Origin: Pseudomonas fluorescens
Lineage (GTDB): Bacteria > Pseudomonadota > Gammaproteobacteria > Pseudomonadales > Pseudomonadaceae
Length of the DNA: 64,000 nt
Assembly (NCBI RefSeq): GCF_018614655.1
Contig: NZ_JAGGOG010000014.1
Location: 310,001 to 374,000 of the forward strand
Direction of reading: 5' to 3'
In this document: piece by piece, positions 1-9,077 of the stretch
Position numbering within the stretch: the stretch's first letter is position 1
How the letters are laid out: every line of letters begins with the position of its first letter
The notes under the pieces: generated by a model
What the model saw: only the letters and a program-made list of their open reading frames with translations
What the model was told of the DNA's origin: nothing
The model's database searches: none
Made by a program: the position numbers and the translations under genes

Positions 1-2394
1 AATCATCACGCCGTGGAAAAAACCCAAGCCGAACTCGCCGAGCTGTTTGCCAAGGACCTGACCTCCGGTGTCGGCCGCAGCATCAAGCACGACAGCGCCG
101 CCAAGCACGTGTCCGGCGAAGCGCAGTACATCGATGACCGCCTGGAATTCCCCAACCAGTTGCACCTGTATGCGCGCCTGTCCGACCGCGCCCACGCCAA
201 AATCATCAGCATCGACACCGCGCCCTGCTACGCCTTTGAAGGCGTGCGCATCGTCATCACCCATGAAGATGTACCGGGCCTGAAAGACATTGGCCCACTG
301 ATGCCGGGCGACCCGTTATTGGCGATTGATGATGTGCAGTTTGTCGGGCAACCGGTGCTGGCCGTGGCCGCCCGCGACCTGGAAACCGCACGTAAAGCGG
401 CGATGGCCGCCGTCATCGAATACGAAGACCTGGAGCCGGTGCTGGATGTGGTCGAGGCCTTTCGCAAAAAACATTTCGTGCTGGACAGCCACACCCACCA
501 ACGCGGTGATTCGACGGGCGCGCTGGCGACGGCGAAACATCGTATCCAGGGCACCCTGCACATCGGCGGCCAGGAACATTTCTACCTGGAGACCCAAATC
601 TCCTCGGTGATGCCCACCGAAGACGGCGGCATGATCGTCTACTGTTCCACGCAAAACCCCACCGAAGTGCAGAAGCTGGTGGCCGAAGTACTCGACGTCT
701 CGATGAACAAGATCGTCGTCGACATGCGCCGCATGGGCGGTGGTTTCGGCGGCAAGGAAACCCAGGCGGCAAGCCCTGCCTGCCTGTGTGCGGTAGTCGC
801 CCACCTCACCGGCCAGCCGACCAAGATGCGCCTGCCCCGCGTCGAAGACATGCTGATGACTGGCAAGCGTCATCCCTTCTATATCGAATATGACGTGGGC
901 TTTGACGACAGCGGACGCCTGCACGGGATCAATCTGGAGTTGGCCGGTAACTGCGGCTGCTCACCGGACCTGTCGAACTCGATTGTCGACCGCGCCATGT
1001 TCCATGCCGACAACTCCTATTACCTGGGCGATGCCACGGTCAACGGTCATCGCTGCAAGACCAACACCGCGTCCAACACCGCTTATCGTGGCTTCGGTGG
1101 CCCACAAGGAATGGTCGCCATCGAGGAAGTGATGGACGCTATCGCACGCCACTTGGGCCAGGACCCACTGGCGGTGCGCAAGGCCAACTACTACGGCAAG
1201 ACCGAGCGCAACGTCACCCACTACTACCAGACGGTCGAGCACAACATGCTCGAAGAAATGACCGCCGAACTGGAAGCCAGCAGCCAATATGTCGAGCGTC
1301 GCGAAGCGATTCGTCGCTACAACGCCAACAGCCCGATCCTGAAAAAAGGCCTGGCGCTGACGCCGGTGAAGTTCGGCATTTCCTTCACTGCCAGCTTCCT
1401 CAACCAGGCCGGTGCACTGATCCACATCTACACCGACGGCAGCATCCACCTGAACCACGGCGGCACCGAGATGGGCCAGGGTTTGAACATCAAGGTCGCG
1501 CAGGTAGTAGCCGAGGTATTCCAGGTGGAAACCGACCGGGTACAAATCACCGCCACCAACACCGACAAAGTGCCGAACACTTCGCCGACCGCCGCCTCCA
1601 GCGGCGCCGACCTGAACGGTAAAGCCGCACAGAATGCCGCCGAAATCATCAAGCAGCGCCTGGTGGAGTTTGCCGCGCGCAAGTACGAAGTCAGTGAAGC
1701 CGATGTGGAATTCCACAACGGCCACGTACGGGTCCGCGACCATATCCTGACGTTTGAAACGCTGATCCAGCAGGCGTATTTCGCCCAGGTGTCGCTGTCC
1801 AGCACCGGTTTCTACAAGACCCCGAAAATCTTCTACGACCGCAGCCAGGCACGCGGGCGGCCGTTCTACTACTTCGCCTTCGGCGCGGCCTGTTGCGAAG
1901 TGATCGTCGACACCCTGACCGGTGAGTACAAGATGCTGCGTACCGATATCCTCCACGACGTGGGTGCGTCGCTGAACCCGGCCATCGACATCGGCCAGGT
2001 CGAGGGCGGCTTCATTCAGGGCATGGGATGGCTGACCATGGAAGAGCTGGTGTGGAATGCCAAGGGCAAATTAGAGACCTGCGGCCCGGCCAGCTACAAG
2101 ATCCCGGCCGTAGCGGACATGCCGCTGGATTTGCGGGTGAAGCTGGTGGAAAACCGCAAGAACCCGGAAGACACGGTGTTCCATTCCAAGGCCGTGGGTG
2201 AGCCGCCGTTCATGCTTGGCATTGCGTCTTGGTGTGCGATCAAGGATGCCGTGGCCAGCCTCGGTGACTACCGCCATCAACCGAAGATTGATGCACCGGC
2301 GACACCGGAACGGGTGTTGTGGGGTTGTGAGCAGATGCGGCAGTTGAAGGCAGCGAAAGCTGTTGAAACTGAAACTGAGTTGGCTTCGCTTTAG
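1..2394 (+). CDS. xdhB: Xanthine dehydrogenase molybdenum-binding subunit XdhB (5' end cut by window)
   Basis: Large molybdopterin subunit of the cytoplasmic XdhAB enzyme, oxidising hypoxanthine and xanthine to urate. The frame is open to base 1 (N-H-H-A before the GTG at 13), so the true start lies a few codons upstream of the window; starting at GTG 13 would be wrong. Seen: the GGGFGGKETQ loop (nt ~736-765) containing the family's substrate-contacting Glu, AYRGFGGPQG (nt ~1081-1110) containing the purine-binding Arg, EMGQG, and VGEPPF (nt ~2194-2211) containing the catalytic Glu of the xanthine oxidase family. About 797 residues are in the window, close to full family length. xdhC and guaD follow on the same strand; xdhA is expected just upstream. 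Family assignment is firm; only the missing start is uncertain. Confidence 0.95.
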   Translation, partial: NHHAVEKTQAELAELFAKDLTSGVGRSIKHDSAAKHVSGEAQYIDDRLEFPNQLHLYARLSDRAHAKIISIDTAPCYAFEGVRIVITHEDVPGLKDIGPLMPGDPLLAIDDVQFVGQPVLAVAARDLETARKAAMAAVIEYEDLEPVLDVVEAFRKKHFVLDSHTHQRGDSTGALATAKHRIQGTLHIGGQEHFYLETQISSVMPTEDGGMIVYCSTQNPTEVQKLVAEVLDVSMNKIVVDMRRMGGGFGGKETQAASPACLCAVVAHLTGQPTKMRLPRVEDMLMTGKRHPFYIEYDVGFDDSGRLHGINLELAGNCGCSPDLSNSIVDRAMFHADNSYYLGDATVNGHRCKTNTASNTAYRGFGGPQGMVAIEEVMDAIARHLGQDPLAVRKANYYGKTERNVTHYYQTVEHNMLEEMTAELEASSQYVERREAIRRYNANSPILKKGLALTPVKFGISFTASFLNQAGALIHIYTDGSIHLNHGGTEMGQGLNIKVAQVVAEVFQVETDRVQITATNTDKVPNTSPTAASSGADLNGKAAQNAAEIIKQRLVEFAARKYEVSEADVEFHNGHVRVRDHILTFETLIQQAYFAQVSLSSTGFYKTPKIFYDRSQARGRPFYYFAFGAACCEVIVDTLTGEYKMLRTDILHDVGASLNPAIDIGQVEGGFIQGMGWLTMEELVWNAKGKLETCGPASYKIPAVADMPLDLRVKLVENRKNPEDTVFHSKAVGEPPFMLGIASWCAIKDAVASLGDYRHQPKIDAPATPERVLWGCEQMRQLKAAKAVETETELASL

Positions 2395-2461
2395 ACCGAG
2401 GTGCTGCCTTCGCGAGTAAGTCGAAGACGGCCGGACTGACAACAGAAATGTTGAGGTAAAC

Positions 2462-3304
2462 ATGAACAACTGGATCAGCGCCCTCGCCGACCTGCAAACC
2501 CAGGGTGAACCTTGCGTACTGGTGACCATCATCGAAGAGCTCGGCTCCACGCCGCGTAACGCGGGCTCGAAGATGGTCATCGCCGCCAGTCAGACCTTCG
2601 ACACCATTGGTGGCGGGCACCTGGAATACAAGGCGATGCAGATCGCCCGGGACATGCTCGTTCGCGGCCAGCAAAACACTCATCTGGAGCGCTTCAGCCT
2701 CGGCGCCAGCCTGGGCCAGTGCTGCGGCGGCGTCACGGTGTTGCTGTTTGAACCGATGGGCCAGGTGCAGGCGCAGATAGCCGTGTTCGGTGCCGGTCAT
2801 GTCGGTCGCGCCCTGGTGCCGTTATTGGCCAGCCTGCCCTGCCGCGTGCGTTGGATCGATTCCCGGGAACAGGAATTCCCGGAGCAGATCCCTCAGGGCG
2901 TGCGTAAAATCGTCAGCGAAGAGCCCGTGGATGAAATCGACAACTTGCCCGCAGGCAGTTATTGCATCGTCATGACCCACAACCACGCCCTCGACCTGGA
3001 ATTGACCGCCGCCCTGCTCAAACGCAATGACTTCGCCTACTTCGGCCTGATCGGTTCGAAAACCAAGCGGGTCAAGTTCGAACACCGCCTGCGCGACCGC
3101 GGCTTCGACGCCACGCAACTGCAACGCATGCGTTGCCCGATGGGCCTGGGCGAGGTCAAAGGCAAATTGCCTGTGGAAATCGCCATCTCCATCGCCGGCG
3201 AAATCATCGCCACCTATAACGCCCATTTCGGCCAGCACACCGCCAGCGCCGAACCCATTGCCAAACTGCTGCCGGCCTCGCGTCGCAGCCAAGCTATTAA
3301 CTGA
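2462..3304 (+). CDS. xdhC: Xanthine dehydrogenase accessory protein XdhC
   Basis: XdhC-family maturation factor that, in characterised relatives, binds the molybdenum cofactor, protects its sulfurated form and inserts it into XdhB. The 280-residue protein has the CoxI-like N-terminal part (GSTPRNAGSKM; GGGHLEYKAM; CCGG near residue 86) and a C-terminal Rossmann-type domain beginning IAVFGAGHVGRAL. The ATG at 2462 is preceded by GAGG in 'gttgaggtaaac'. It lies 67 bases after xdhB and is followed almost immediately by guaD, so the three are probably one purine-catabolic operon. Confidence 0.95.
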   Translation: MNNWISALADLQTQGEPCVLVTIIEELGSTPRNAGSKMVIAASQTFDTIGGGHLEYKAMQIARDMLVRGQQNTHLERFSLGASLGQCCGGVTVLLFEPMGQVQAQIAVFGAGHVGRALVPLLASLPCRVRWIDSREQEFPEQIPQGVRKIVSEEPVDEIDNLPAGSYCIVMTHNHALDLELTAALLKRNDFAYFGLIGSKTKRVKFEHRLRDRGFDATQLQRMRCPMGLGEVKGKLPVEIAISIAGEIIATYNAHFGQHTASAEPIAKLLPASRRSQAIN

Positions 3305-3305
3305 G

Positions 3306-4616
3306 ATGACCATGCCTTTGACTCGCAAAGCCTACCGTGCCGCCATCCTGCACAGCATCGCCGACCCTGCTGAAGTAGGCATTGAAGCCTCCTATGAGTA
3401 TTTCGAAGACGGCCTGCTGGTAATCGACAACGGCCAGATCAGCGCCTTGGGCCATGCCAGCGAACTGCTCGCCAGCCTGCCGGCTGACATCGAGGTCACC
3501 CATTACCAGGATGCGCTGATCACCCCCGGCCTGATCGACACCCATATCCACCTGCCGCAAACCGGCATGGTGGGCGCCTATGGCGAACAGTTGCTGGATT
3601 GGCTCAACACCTACACCTTCCCCTGCGAAAGCCAGTTCGCCGACAAGGCCCACGCCGAAGAGGTCGCGGACATTTTCATCAAGGAACTGCTGCGTAACGG
3701 CACCACCACGGCCTTGGTGTTTGGCAGCGTGCACCCGCAGTCGGTGAATTCGTTTTTCGAAGCGGCCGAGAAACTTGACCTGCGCATGATCGCCGGCAAA
3801 GTGATGATGGACCGCAACGCTCCGGACTATCTGACCGACACCGCCGAATCCGGCTACCTGGAAAGCAAGGCGCTGATCGAGCGCTGGCACGGCAAAGGCC
3901 GCTTGCACTACGCGGTGACGCCACGTTTCGCACCGACCAGCACACCGGAGCAACTGACCCTCGCCGGGCAACTGCTGGGGGAATACCCGGACCTGTACAT
4001 GCAGACTCACATCAGTGAAAACCTGCAGGAAGTGGAGTGGGTCAAGGAGCTGTTCCCGGAACGCAGCGGTTACCTGGACGTGTACGACCATTACAAACTG
4101 TTGGGAGAACGCTCGGTATTCGCCCACGGCGTGCACCTGTGCGACGACGAATGCGCGCGCCTGGCAGAAGCGGGTTCGGCGGTAGCGTTCTGCCCGACTT
4201 CGAACTTCTTCCTCGGCAGCGGCTTGTTCAACTTGCCGATGGCGGAGAAGCACAAGCTCAATGTCGGCCTGGGCACCGACGTCGGTGGGGGCACCAGTTT
4301 CTCACTCCTGCAAACACTGAACGAAGCCTACAAAGTGATGCAGTTGCAGGGTGCGCGACTGAGTCCGTTCAAATCGTTGTACCTGGCGACCCTGGGCGGC
4401 GCGCGGGCGCTGCGGTTGGAAGACAAGATCGGCACGCTGCAACCGGGCACCGACGCGGACTTCCTGGTGCTGGACTACAACGCCACGCCGCTGCTCAGCT
4501 ATCGTTTGAAGCAGGCCAATACCATTGCCGAGACGTTGTTTGTGTTGATGACGCTGGGGGATGATCGGGCGGTATTGCAGACGTATGCGGCCGGGCAGTT
4601 GGTGCACCAACGCTGA
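3306..4616 (+). CDS. guaD: Guanine deaminase
   Basis: Zinc amidohydrolase converting guanine to xanthine, feeding the XdhAB reaction encoded just upstream. The 436-residue product shows the metal-binding signatures of the family in order: PGLIDTHIHLPQTG (HxH), QTHISEN, FAHGVHL and GLGTDVGGGTSFS. ATG 3306 (MTMPLTRKAY) overlaps the xdhC stop region; ATG 3312 (MPLTRKAY) is an alternative start two codons in. The frame is open further upstream but only by running through the end of xdhC. A REP doublet follows the stop. Confidence 0.95.
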   Translation: MTMPLTRKAYRAAILHSIADPAEVGIEASYEYFEDGLLVIDNGQISALGHASELLASLPADIEVTHYQDALITPGLIDTHIHLPQTGMVGAYGEQLLDWLNTYTFPCESQFADKAHAEEVADIFIKELLRNGTTTALVFGSVHPQSVNSFFEAAEKLDLRMIAGKVMMDRNAPDYLTDTAESGYLESKALIERWHGKGRLHYAVTPRFAPTSTPEQLTLAGQLLGEYPDLYMQTHISENLQEVEWVKELFPERSGYLDVYDHYKLLGERSVFAHGVHLCDDECARLAEAGSAVAFCPTSNFFLGSGLFNLPMAEKHKLNVGLGTDVGGGTSFSLLQTLNEAYKVMQLQGARLSPFKSLYLATLGGARALRLEDKIGTLQPGTDADFLVLDYNATPLLSYRLKQANTIAETLFVLMTLGDDRAVLQTYAAGQLVHQR

Positions 4617-4638
4617 TATAACAAACACCACAAAACAA

Positions 4639-4730
4639 ATGTGGGAGCGGGCTTGCTCGCGAAGGCGGTGGATCAGTCGATAAATCTAGTGACTGACACT
4701 CCGCCTTCGCGAGCAAGCCCGCTCCCACAT
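4639..4730. repeat. REP doublet (REPIN) downstream of guaD
   Basis: Two inverted copies of the GTGGGAGCGGGCTTGCTCGC unit, 4639-4667 forward and 4702-4730 reverse, separated by about 34 bases. This fills the gap between convergent guaD and the GntR gene and may act as a transcription end. The same unit recurs at 51996, 53231-53328 and 59697-59787. Confidence 0.9.
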
Positions 4731-4743
4731 TTTTTGATCGGGT

Positions 4744-5508
4744 TTACAATTTTACAGACGACCGCCCCGGCTTCTTGGTCTGCAACAGATGCGAGAACAC
4801 TGCATGCAGGTCATCCGACGCGCTTTCCTCATCGAGGTTGAGCTTGCTGTCGATGTGATCCATGTGGTGCATCATCAGGTTCACGGCCAACGTCGCATCC
4901 CGCGCCTCGATAGCGTCGATCAGTTGGGTGTGCTCATCGTAGGAGCAGTGGGAACGGTTGCCGCTTTCGTACTGGGCGATGATCAGTGAAGTCTGGGACA
5001 CCAGGCTGCGCTGGAAGCTGATCAGCGGTGCGTTCTTCGCCGCCTCGGCCAGCTTCAGGTGGAACTCGCCGGAAAGCCGGATACCCGCCCCGCGATCGCC
5101 TCGGGAGAAGCTGTCCCGCTCGTCATTGACCATCTGACGCAATTCGGCCAACTGCTCGGCGGTGGCATGCTGCACCGCCAACTCAGTGATCGCGCGCTCC
5201 ACCAGGCGTCGGGCCATGAACACCTGACGGGCTTCCTCGACACTCGGGCTGGCCACGACCGCACCGCGATTGGGCCGCAGCAACACCACGCCTTCATGGG
5301 CCAGGCGCGACAATGCCCGGCGAATGATCGTACGGCTCACGCCGAAGATTTCGCCCAGTGCTTCTTCACTCAATTTGGTACCGGGCGCCAGGCGTTGTTC
5401 AAGGATCGCCTCGAAGATATGCGCGTAGACGATATCGTCCTGGGTTCCACTGCGACCGGCCTTACCGGCTCGCGGTTGTTTCTTGAGGGGCTGCAACTGT
5501 TCGTTCAT
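4744..5508 (-). CDS. GntR/FCD-family transcriptional regulator, probably of purine or related catabolism
   Basis: DNA-binding repressor-type protein, 254 residues from ATG 5508 (MNEQLQPLKK). The frame is open to 5778 but that would run over the divergent benE-like start. An N-terminal winged helix (about residues 25-95; SRTIIRRALSRLAHEGVV is the recognition segment) is followed by an all-helical FCD ligand domain with the expected histidines (EFHLKLAEAAKN; DEHTQLIDAI; MMHHMDHID). It faces guaD/xdh on one side and diverges from the BenE-type transporter on the other, so regulation of one or both is an inference from position. A palindrome-like TTGTACACAA at 5602-5611 in the divergent promoter is a candidate operator. 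Confidence 0.85.
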   Translation of the reverse strand: MNEQLQPLKKQPRAGKAGRSGTQDDIVYAHIFEAILEQRLAPGTKLSEEALGEIFGVSRTIIRRALSRLAHEGVVLLRPNRGAVVASPSVEEARQVFMARRLVERAITELAVQHATAEQLAELRQMVNDERDSFSRGDRGAGIRLSGEFHLKLAEAAKNAPLISFQRSLVSQTSLIIAQYESGNRSHCSYDEHTQLIDAIEARDATLAVNLMMHHMDHIDSKLNLDEESASDDLHAVFSHLLQTKKPGRSSVKL

Positions 5509-5601
5509 GGGCACTCGGGTCGGGAGAACGGCGGCGAATTGACGTTGACTGTAATACGGTACTGAGGGTCGCTGGCAAGTATCGCGTAAAAACAACGCAT
5601 A

Positions 5602-5611
5602 TTGTACACAA
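5602..5611. promoter_or_regulatory. Candidate GntR operator TTGTACACAA
   Basis: Near-palindromic decamer in the 236-base divergent region between the GntR gene (start 5508) and the BenE-type transporter (start 5745). It resembles the TTGTNNACAA sites used by FCD-type GntR regulators. A perfect TTTGTATACAAA lies at 61586. Assignment is by position and pattern only. Confidence 0.4.
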
Positions 5612-5744
5612 CCCGTTGCGCCAACACGACTGTATGGCTGTTTGCGGCGCCGGCTGTATTGCAATGAGTCGTTACGTTTGAGTTTAGGCTTGAATCCGCA
5701 CCCGCTTCTAAAAATAAGCCCCAGGCATAAAGGAACACCGCCCC

Positions 5745-6935
5745 ATGACCGACGCGACCCAAGCGCCACTGCGCCCACTAGCCGATACCTCGCCTTCGGC
5801 TATCGTCGCCGGCTTCATTGCCATGATGACCGGCTATACCAGCTCCCTGGTGCTGATGTTCCAGGCCGGCCAGGCCGCCGGCCTGACCACGGCGCAGATT
5901 TCGTCGTGGATCTGGGCAATCTCCATCGGCATGGCGGTGTGCAGCATCGGTCTGTCCCTGCGCTATCGCACGCCGATCACCATCGCCTGGTCCACACCCG
6001 GCGCGGCACTGCTGATCACCAGCCTGGGCGGCGTGAGCTACGGCGAGGCCATCGGTGCCTACATCACCTGCGCGGTGCTGGTGACGATCTGCGGGCTCAC
6101 CGGCAGTTTTGAAAAACTGGTCAAGCGTATCCCTGCGTCCCTGGCGGCGGCCTTGCTGGCGGGGATTCTGTTCAAGATCGGCAGCGAGATTTTCGTCGCC
6201 GCGCAGCACCGTACCGCGCTGGTGCTGGGGATGTTCTTCACCTACCTGATCGTCAAGCGCCTGTCGCCGCGCTATGCGGTACTGGCCGCACTGCTGATCG
6301 GCACGGCCCTGTCCGGCCTGATGGGGTTGCTGGATTTCAGTGGCTTCCACCTGGAAGTCGCGACACCGGTGTGGACCACGCCGTACTTCTCCCTGGCCGC
6401 CACCATCAGCATCGGCATTCCGCTGTTCGTGGTGGCGATGACCTCGCAGAACATGCCGGGGGTGGCCGTACTGCGGGCCGATGGCTACAACGTGCCGGCC
6501 TCGCCCCTGATCACGGCGACCGGCCTGGCCTCGCTGGTGCTGGCGCCGTTCGGCTCCCACGGCATCAACCTGGCGGCCATCAGCGCAGCGATCTGCACCG
6601 GTCCCCATGCCCATGAGGATCGCAACAAGCGCTACACGGCTGCGGTCTGGTGCGGGATTTTCTACGGGATTGCCGGGGTATTTGGCGCCACCTTGGCGGC
6701 CTTGTTCGCGGCCCTGCCCAAGGAACTGGTGCTGTCGATTGCGGCACTGGCGTTGTTTGGCTCGATCATCAATGGCCTGAGCATCGCCATGAATGAGCCC
6801 AAGGAACGGGAAGCAGCGCTGATCACCTTTATGGTCACAGCGTCGGGGTTGACGTTGTTTTCCATCGGTTCGGCGTTCTGGGGGATTGTCGCGGGGGTGT
6901 TGACGCTGGTGATTCTGAATGGGCGCAAGGCCTGA
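5745..6935 (+). CDS. BenE-family (benzoate/H+ symporter-like) membrane transporter
   Basis: Polytopic inner-membrane protein of 396 residues with about 12 hydrophobic segments and the BenE-family hallmark regions (IAWSTPGAALL; GIPLFVVAMTSQNMPGVAVL; APFGSHGINLAAISAAIC). Characterised BenE imports benzoate with protons. No aromatic-degradation genes are nearby, and the context of xdh/guaD and a GntR regulator hints that the real substrate could be a purine or another compound, so I do not assign the benE symbol. ATG 5745 follows 'aaaggaacaccgcccc', with AAAGGA as ribosome site. A strong terminator follows at 6958. Confidence 0.85.
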   Translation: MTDATQAPLRPLADTSPSAIVAGFIAMMTGYTSSLVLMFQAGQAAGLTTAQISSWIWAISIGMAVCSIGLSLRYRTPITIAWSTPGAALLITSLGGVSYGEAIGAYITCAVLVTICGLTGSFEKLVKRIPASLAAALLAGILFKIGSEIFVAAQHRTALVLGMFFTYLIVKRLSPRYAVLAALLIGTALSGLMGLLDFSGFHLEVATPVWTTPYFSLAATISIGIPLFVVAMTSQNMPGVAVLRADGYNVPASPLITATGLASLVLAPFGSHGINLAAISAAICTGPHAHEDRNKRYTAAVWCGIFYGIAGVFGATLAALFAALPKELVLSIAALALFGSIINGLSIAMNEPKEREAALITFMVTASGLTLFSIGSAFWGIVAGVLTLVILNGRKA

Positions 6936-6957
6936 CTCTTTTTAAGACGCCATAACG

Positions 6958-6986
6958 AAAAAGCGACCCGGGCGGGTCGCTTTTTC
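6958..6986. terminator. Bidirectional intrinsic terminator
   Basis: Perfect hairpin AAAAAGCGACCC-GGGC-GGGTCGCTTTTT between the convergent BenE-type transporter and yggL genes, with A and T runs on both sides. Confidence 0.9.
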
Positions 6987-6992
6987 ATGACA

Positions 6993-7337
6993 TCAGGCTA
7001 CCGGATTGATCGGCTTTTCCGGGTACCAGACGTCCATCAGCGGGCTGGCTTCAACGCTTTTCAGCTCGCTACGGCCTTTGAGCCAAGCTTCAACAGCAAC
7101 ACGCTGTTCTTCGCTGACCGAGCCGCGCTTCTGCAGGCAAACCAGACCGTAGTCATCGCCGCCCACGTAGCCAAGGCCATTGGCCTCCATCGCTTCTTTC
7201 AGGAATGCGTCGAGGAAAGCGTCGATAGCCTTGTCGTCCAAACCTTCGTTGAAATCCAGGTTCAGCTCGAAGCCCAGCTCTTGAAATTCATCAACGCACA
7301 GTTTTTTGCGCAGACGCTGGGAACGGTTAGTCGCCAT
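6993..7337 (-). CDS. yggL: YggL family 50S ribosome-associated protein
   Basis: Small acidic/basic protein of 114 residues from ATG 7337 (MATNRSQRLRKKL), matching the YggL (DUF469) family in length and in the typical opening RSQRLRKKLCVDEFQELGF. Family members are ribosome-associated and of uncertain role. The frame extends 11 codons further upstream, but the ATG at 7337 is preceded by 'gaggattgttcc', with GAGGA as ribosome site, and gives the usual N-terminus. It is monocistronic, between terminator 6958 and dacB. Confidence 0.9.
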   Translation of the reverse strand: MATNRSQRLRKKLCVDEFQELGFELNLDFNEGLDDKAIDAFLDAFLKEAMEANGLGYVGGDDYGLVCLQKRGSVSEEQRVAVEAWLKGRSELKSVEASPLMDVWYPEKPINPVA

Positions 7338-7574
7338 GGAACAATCCTCATAAGTAATAACGGGCGGCACTTTAGCAGTTTAAGCGGCCCTTTGCCCGAC
7401 TCTCTGGGACGGGCGGCAGTGTGCCAGTAAAAAAAACCGCAATTAGCCGCTATGGTTCAGGCACAAGTGCCTCACGCTTGGGGCATAATGCCGACACTTT
7501 CATGACCACTGAGGGATTTTCGTTCATATGCCCTCCTCTTTTCACCCCTCCTCAGCAGTAGGGTTCCATTTCTT

Positions 7575-9035
7575 ATGATCAAATCTCTGCGTCCCCTGTT
7601 ACTGGCCGGTTTTCTTTTGCCCCTGGCCTTTTCCGTCACCGCCGCCCCGATCAACACCACCCTGCCCCCCAAGGTTCAGGAAACCCTCCAGAAGGCCAAG
7701 CTGCAGAACAATGCGCTGTCCCTGGTGATGATTCCCCTCAACGGCCCCGGCACACCCACCGTGTTCAACGCCGATGTGTCGGTCAATCCGGCCTCGACCA
7801 TGAAACTCGTCACCACCTACGCCGCCCTGGAAATGCTCGGCCCCAACCATCAGTGGAAAACCGAGTTCTACACCGATGGCACCCTGAGCGGCGGCATACT
7901 GCGCGGCAACCTGTACCTCAAGGGCGGCGGCGATCCCAAGCTGAACATGGAAAAACTCTGGTTGCTGATGCGTGACCTGCGGGCCAATGGCGTGCAGCAA
8001 GTCACCGGAGACCTGGTGCTGGACCGCAGTTTCTTCGTCCAGCCGCAATTGCCGGAATTCAATGACGATGGCAATGACGCCAACAAGCCATTCCTGGTCA
8101 AGCCGGATGCCCTGCTGGTCAACCTCAAGGCCTTGCGCTTTGTAGCCCGCAACGACTCGGGCAAGGTGTTGATTTCGGTGGAGCCACCGATTGCCAGCAT
8201 TCACATCGACAACCAGGTCAAGGTAGTCAACAGCAAACAGTGCACCGGTGATGTGCGCTACAACCCAGTAACCGCCGCCGATGGCAGTGTCACGGTGACC
8301 GTCAACGGGCAATTGGGTGATGGCTGCAGCTCTCAGACCTACCTGTCCTTGCTGGACCACGCCACCTACACCGCCGGAGCCGTACGGGCGATCTGGAAAG
8401 AGCTGGGCGGCAGCATCCAGGGCCGCGACATCCAGGCCCCGGTGCCCAAGGATGCCAAGGTCCTGGCCCGTGCGTTCTCCCCGGACCTGGCGGAAATCAT
8501 CCGCGACATCAACAAATACAGTAACAACACCATGGCCCAGCAGCTGTTCCTCAGCCTCGGCGCGCAATACCGCACCGATGCCGATGGTGATGACGCCAAG
8601 GCTGCCCAGCGGGTTGTGCGTCAGTTGCTGGCGAAAAAAGGCATCACCGCGCCACATCTGGTGATGGAGAACGGTTCCGGCTTGTCCCGTGCCGAGCGCG
8701 TCAGCGCCCGGGAGATGGCGGCCATGCTGCAAGCTGCCTGGCGAAGCCCGTATGCTGCGGAGTACATCAGTTCGCTGCCGATTTCCGGGATGGACGGCAC
8801 CATGCGCAAACGTCTGAAAACCACGGCGTTGCGCGGTGAAGCTCACGTCAAGACCGGCACCCTGAACACCGTGCGGGCGATTGCCGGCTTCAGCCGCGAT
8901 AACAACGGCAACACCTGGGCAGTGGTAGCAATCCTTAACGATCCGAAGCCATGGGGCGCCTCGTCGGTGCTGGATCAGGTGTTACTGGACCTGTATCGCC
9001 AGCCGAAGCTGACAGCGGCCGCGCCGGTTCTGTAA
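7575..9035 (+). CDS. dacB: D-alanyl-D-alanine carboxypeptidase/endopeptidase (PBP4, DacB)
   Basis: Periplasmic peptidase family S13 enzyme trimming peptidoglycan peptides and cleaving D-Ala-meso-DAP cross-links. The 486-residue protein starts with a signal peptide (hydrophobic core LLLAGFLLPLAFS, cleavage after VTAA around residue 24). Catalytic motifs are all visible: SxxK as S74-T-M-K77, SxN as YSNN in the second half, and KTG as VKTGTLN near residue 420. The large insertion domain between SxxK and SxN is present, as expected for class C PBP4. It is followed by a long hairpin and a convergent diguanylate cyclase gene. Confidence 0.95.
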   Translation: MIKSLRPLLLAGFLLPLAFSVTAAPINTTLPPKVQETLQKAKLQNNALSLVMIPLNGPGTPTVFNADVSVNPASTMKLVTTYAALEMLGPNHQWKTEFYTDGTLSGGILRGNLYLKGGGDPKLNMEKLWLLMRDLRANGVQQVTGDLVLDRSFFVQPQLPEFNDDGNDANKPFLVKPDALLVNLKALRFVARNDSGKVLISVEPPIASIHIDNQVKVVNSKQCTGDVRYNPVTAADGSVTVTVNGQLGDGCSSQTYLSLLDHATYTAGAVRAIWKELGGSIQGRDIQAPVPKDAKVLARAFSPDLAEIIRDINKYSNNTMAQQLFLSLGAQYRTDADGDDAKAAQRVVRQLLAKKGITAPHLVMENGSGLSRAERVSAREMAAMLQAAWRSPYAAEYISSLPISGMDGTMRKRLKTTALRGEAHVKTGTLNTVRAIAGFSRDNNGNTWAVVAILNDPKPWGASSVLDQVLLDLYRQPKLTAAAPVL

Positions 9036-9040
9036 ACCCC

Positions 9041-9075
9041 ACAGCCTTGCAGGGGCCTGGCTCCTGCAAGGCTGT
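9041..9075. terminator. Long hairpin between convergent dacB and diguanylate cyclase genes
   Basis: ACAGCCTTGCAGG pairs perfectly with CCTGCAAGGCTGT (13 bp) around a 9-base loop. It starts 5 bases after the dacB stop and ends 2 bases before the stop of the opposite gene. There is no strong T run, so it may be a bidirectional end or an extragenic palindrome. Confidence 0.7.
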
Positions 9076-9077
9076 CA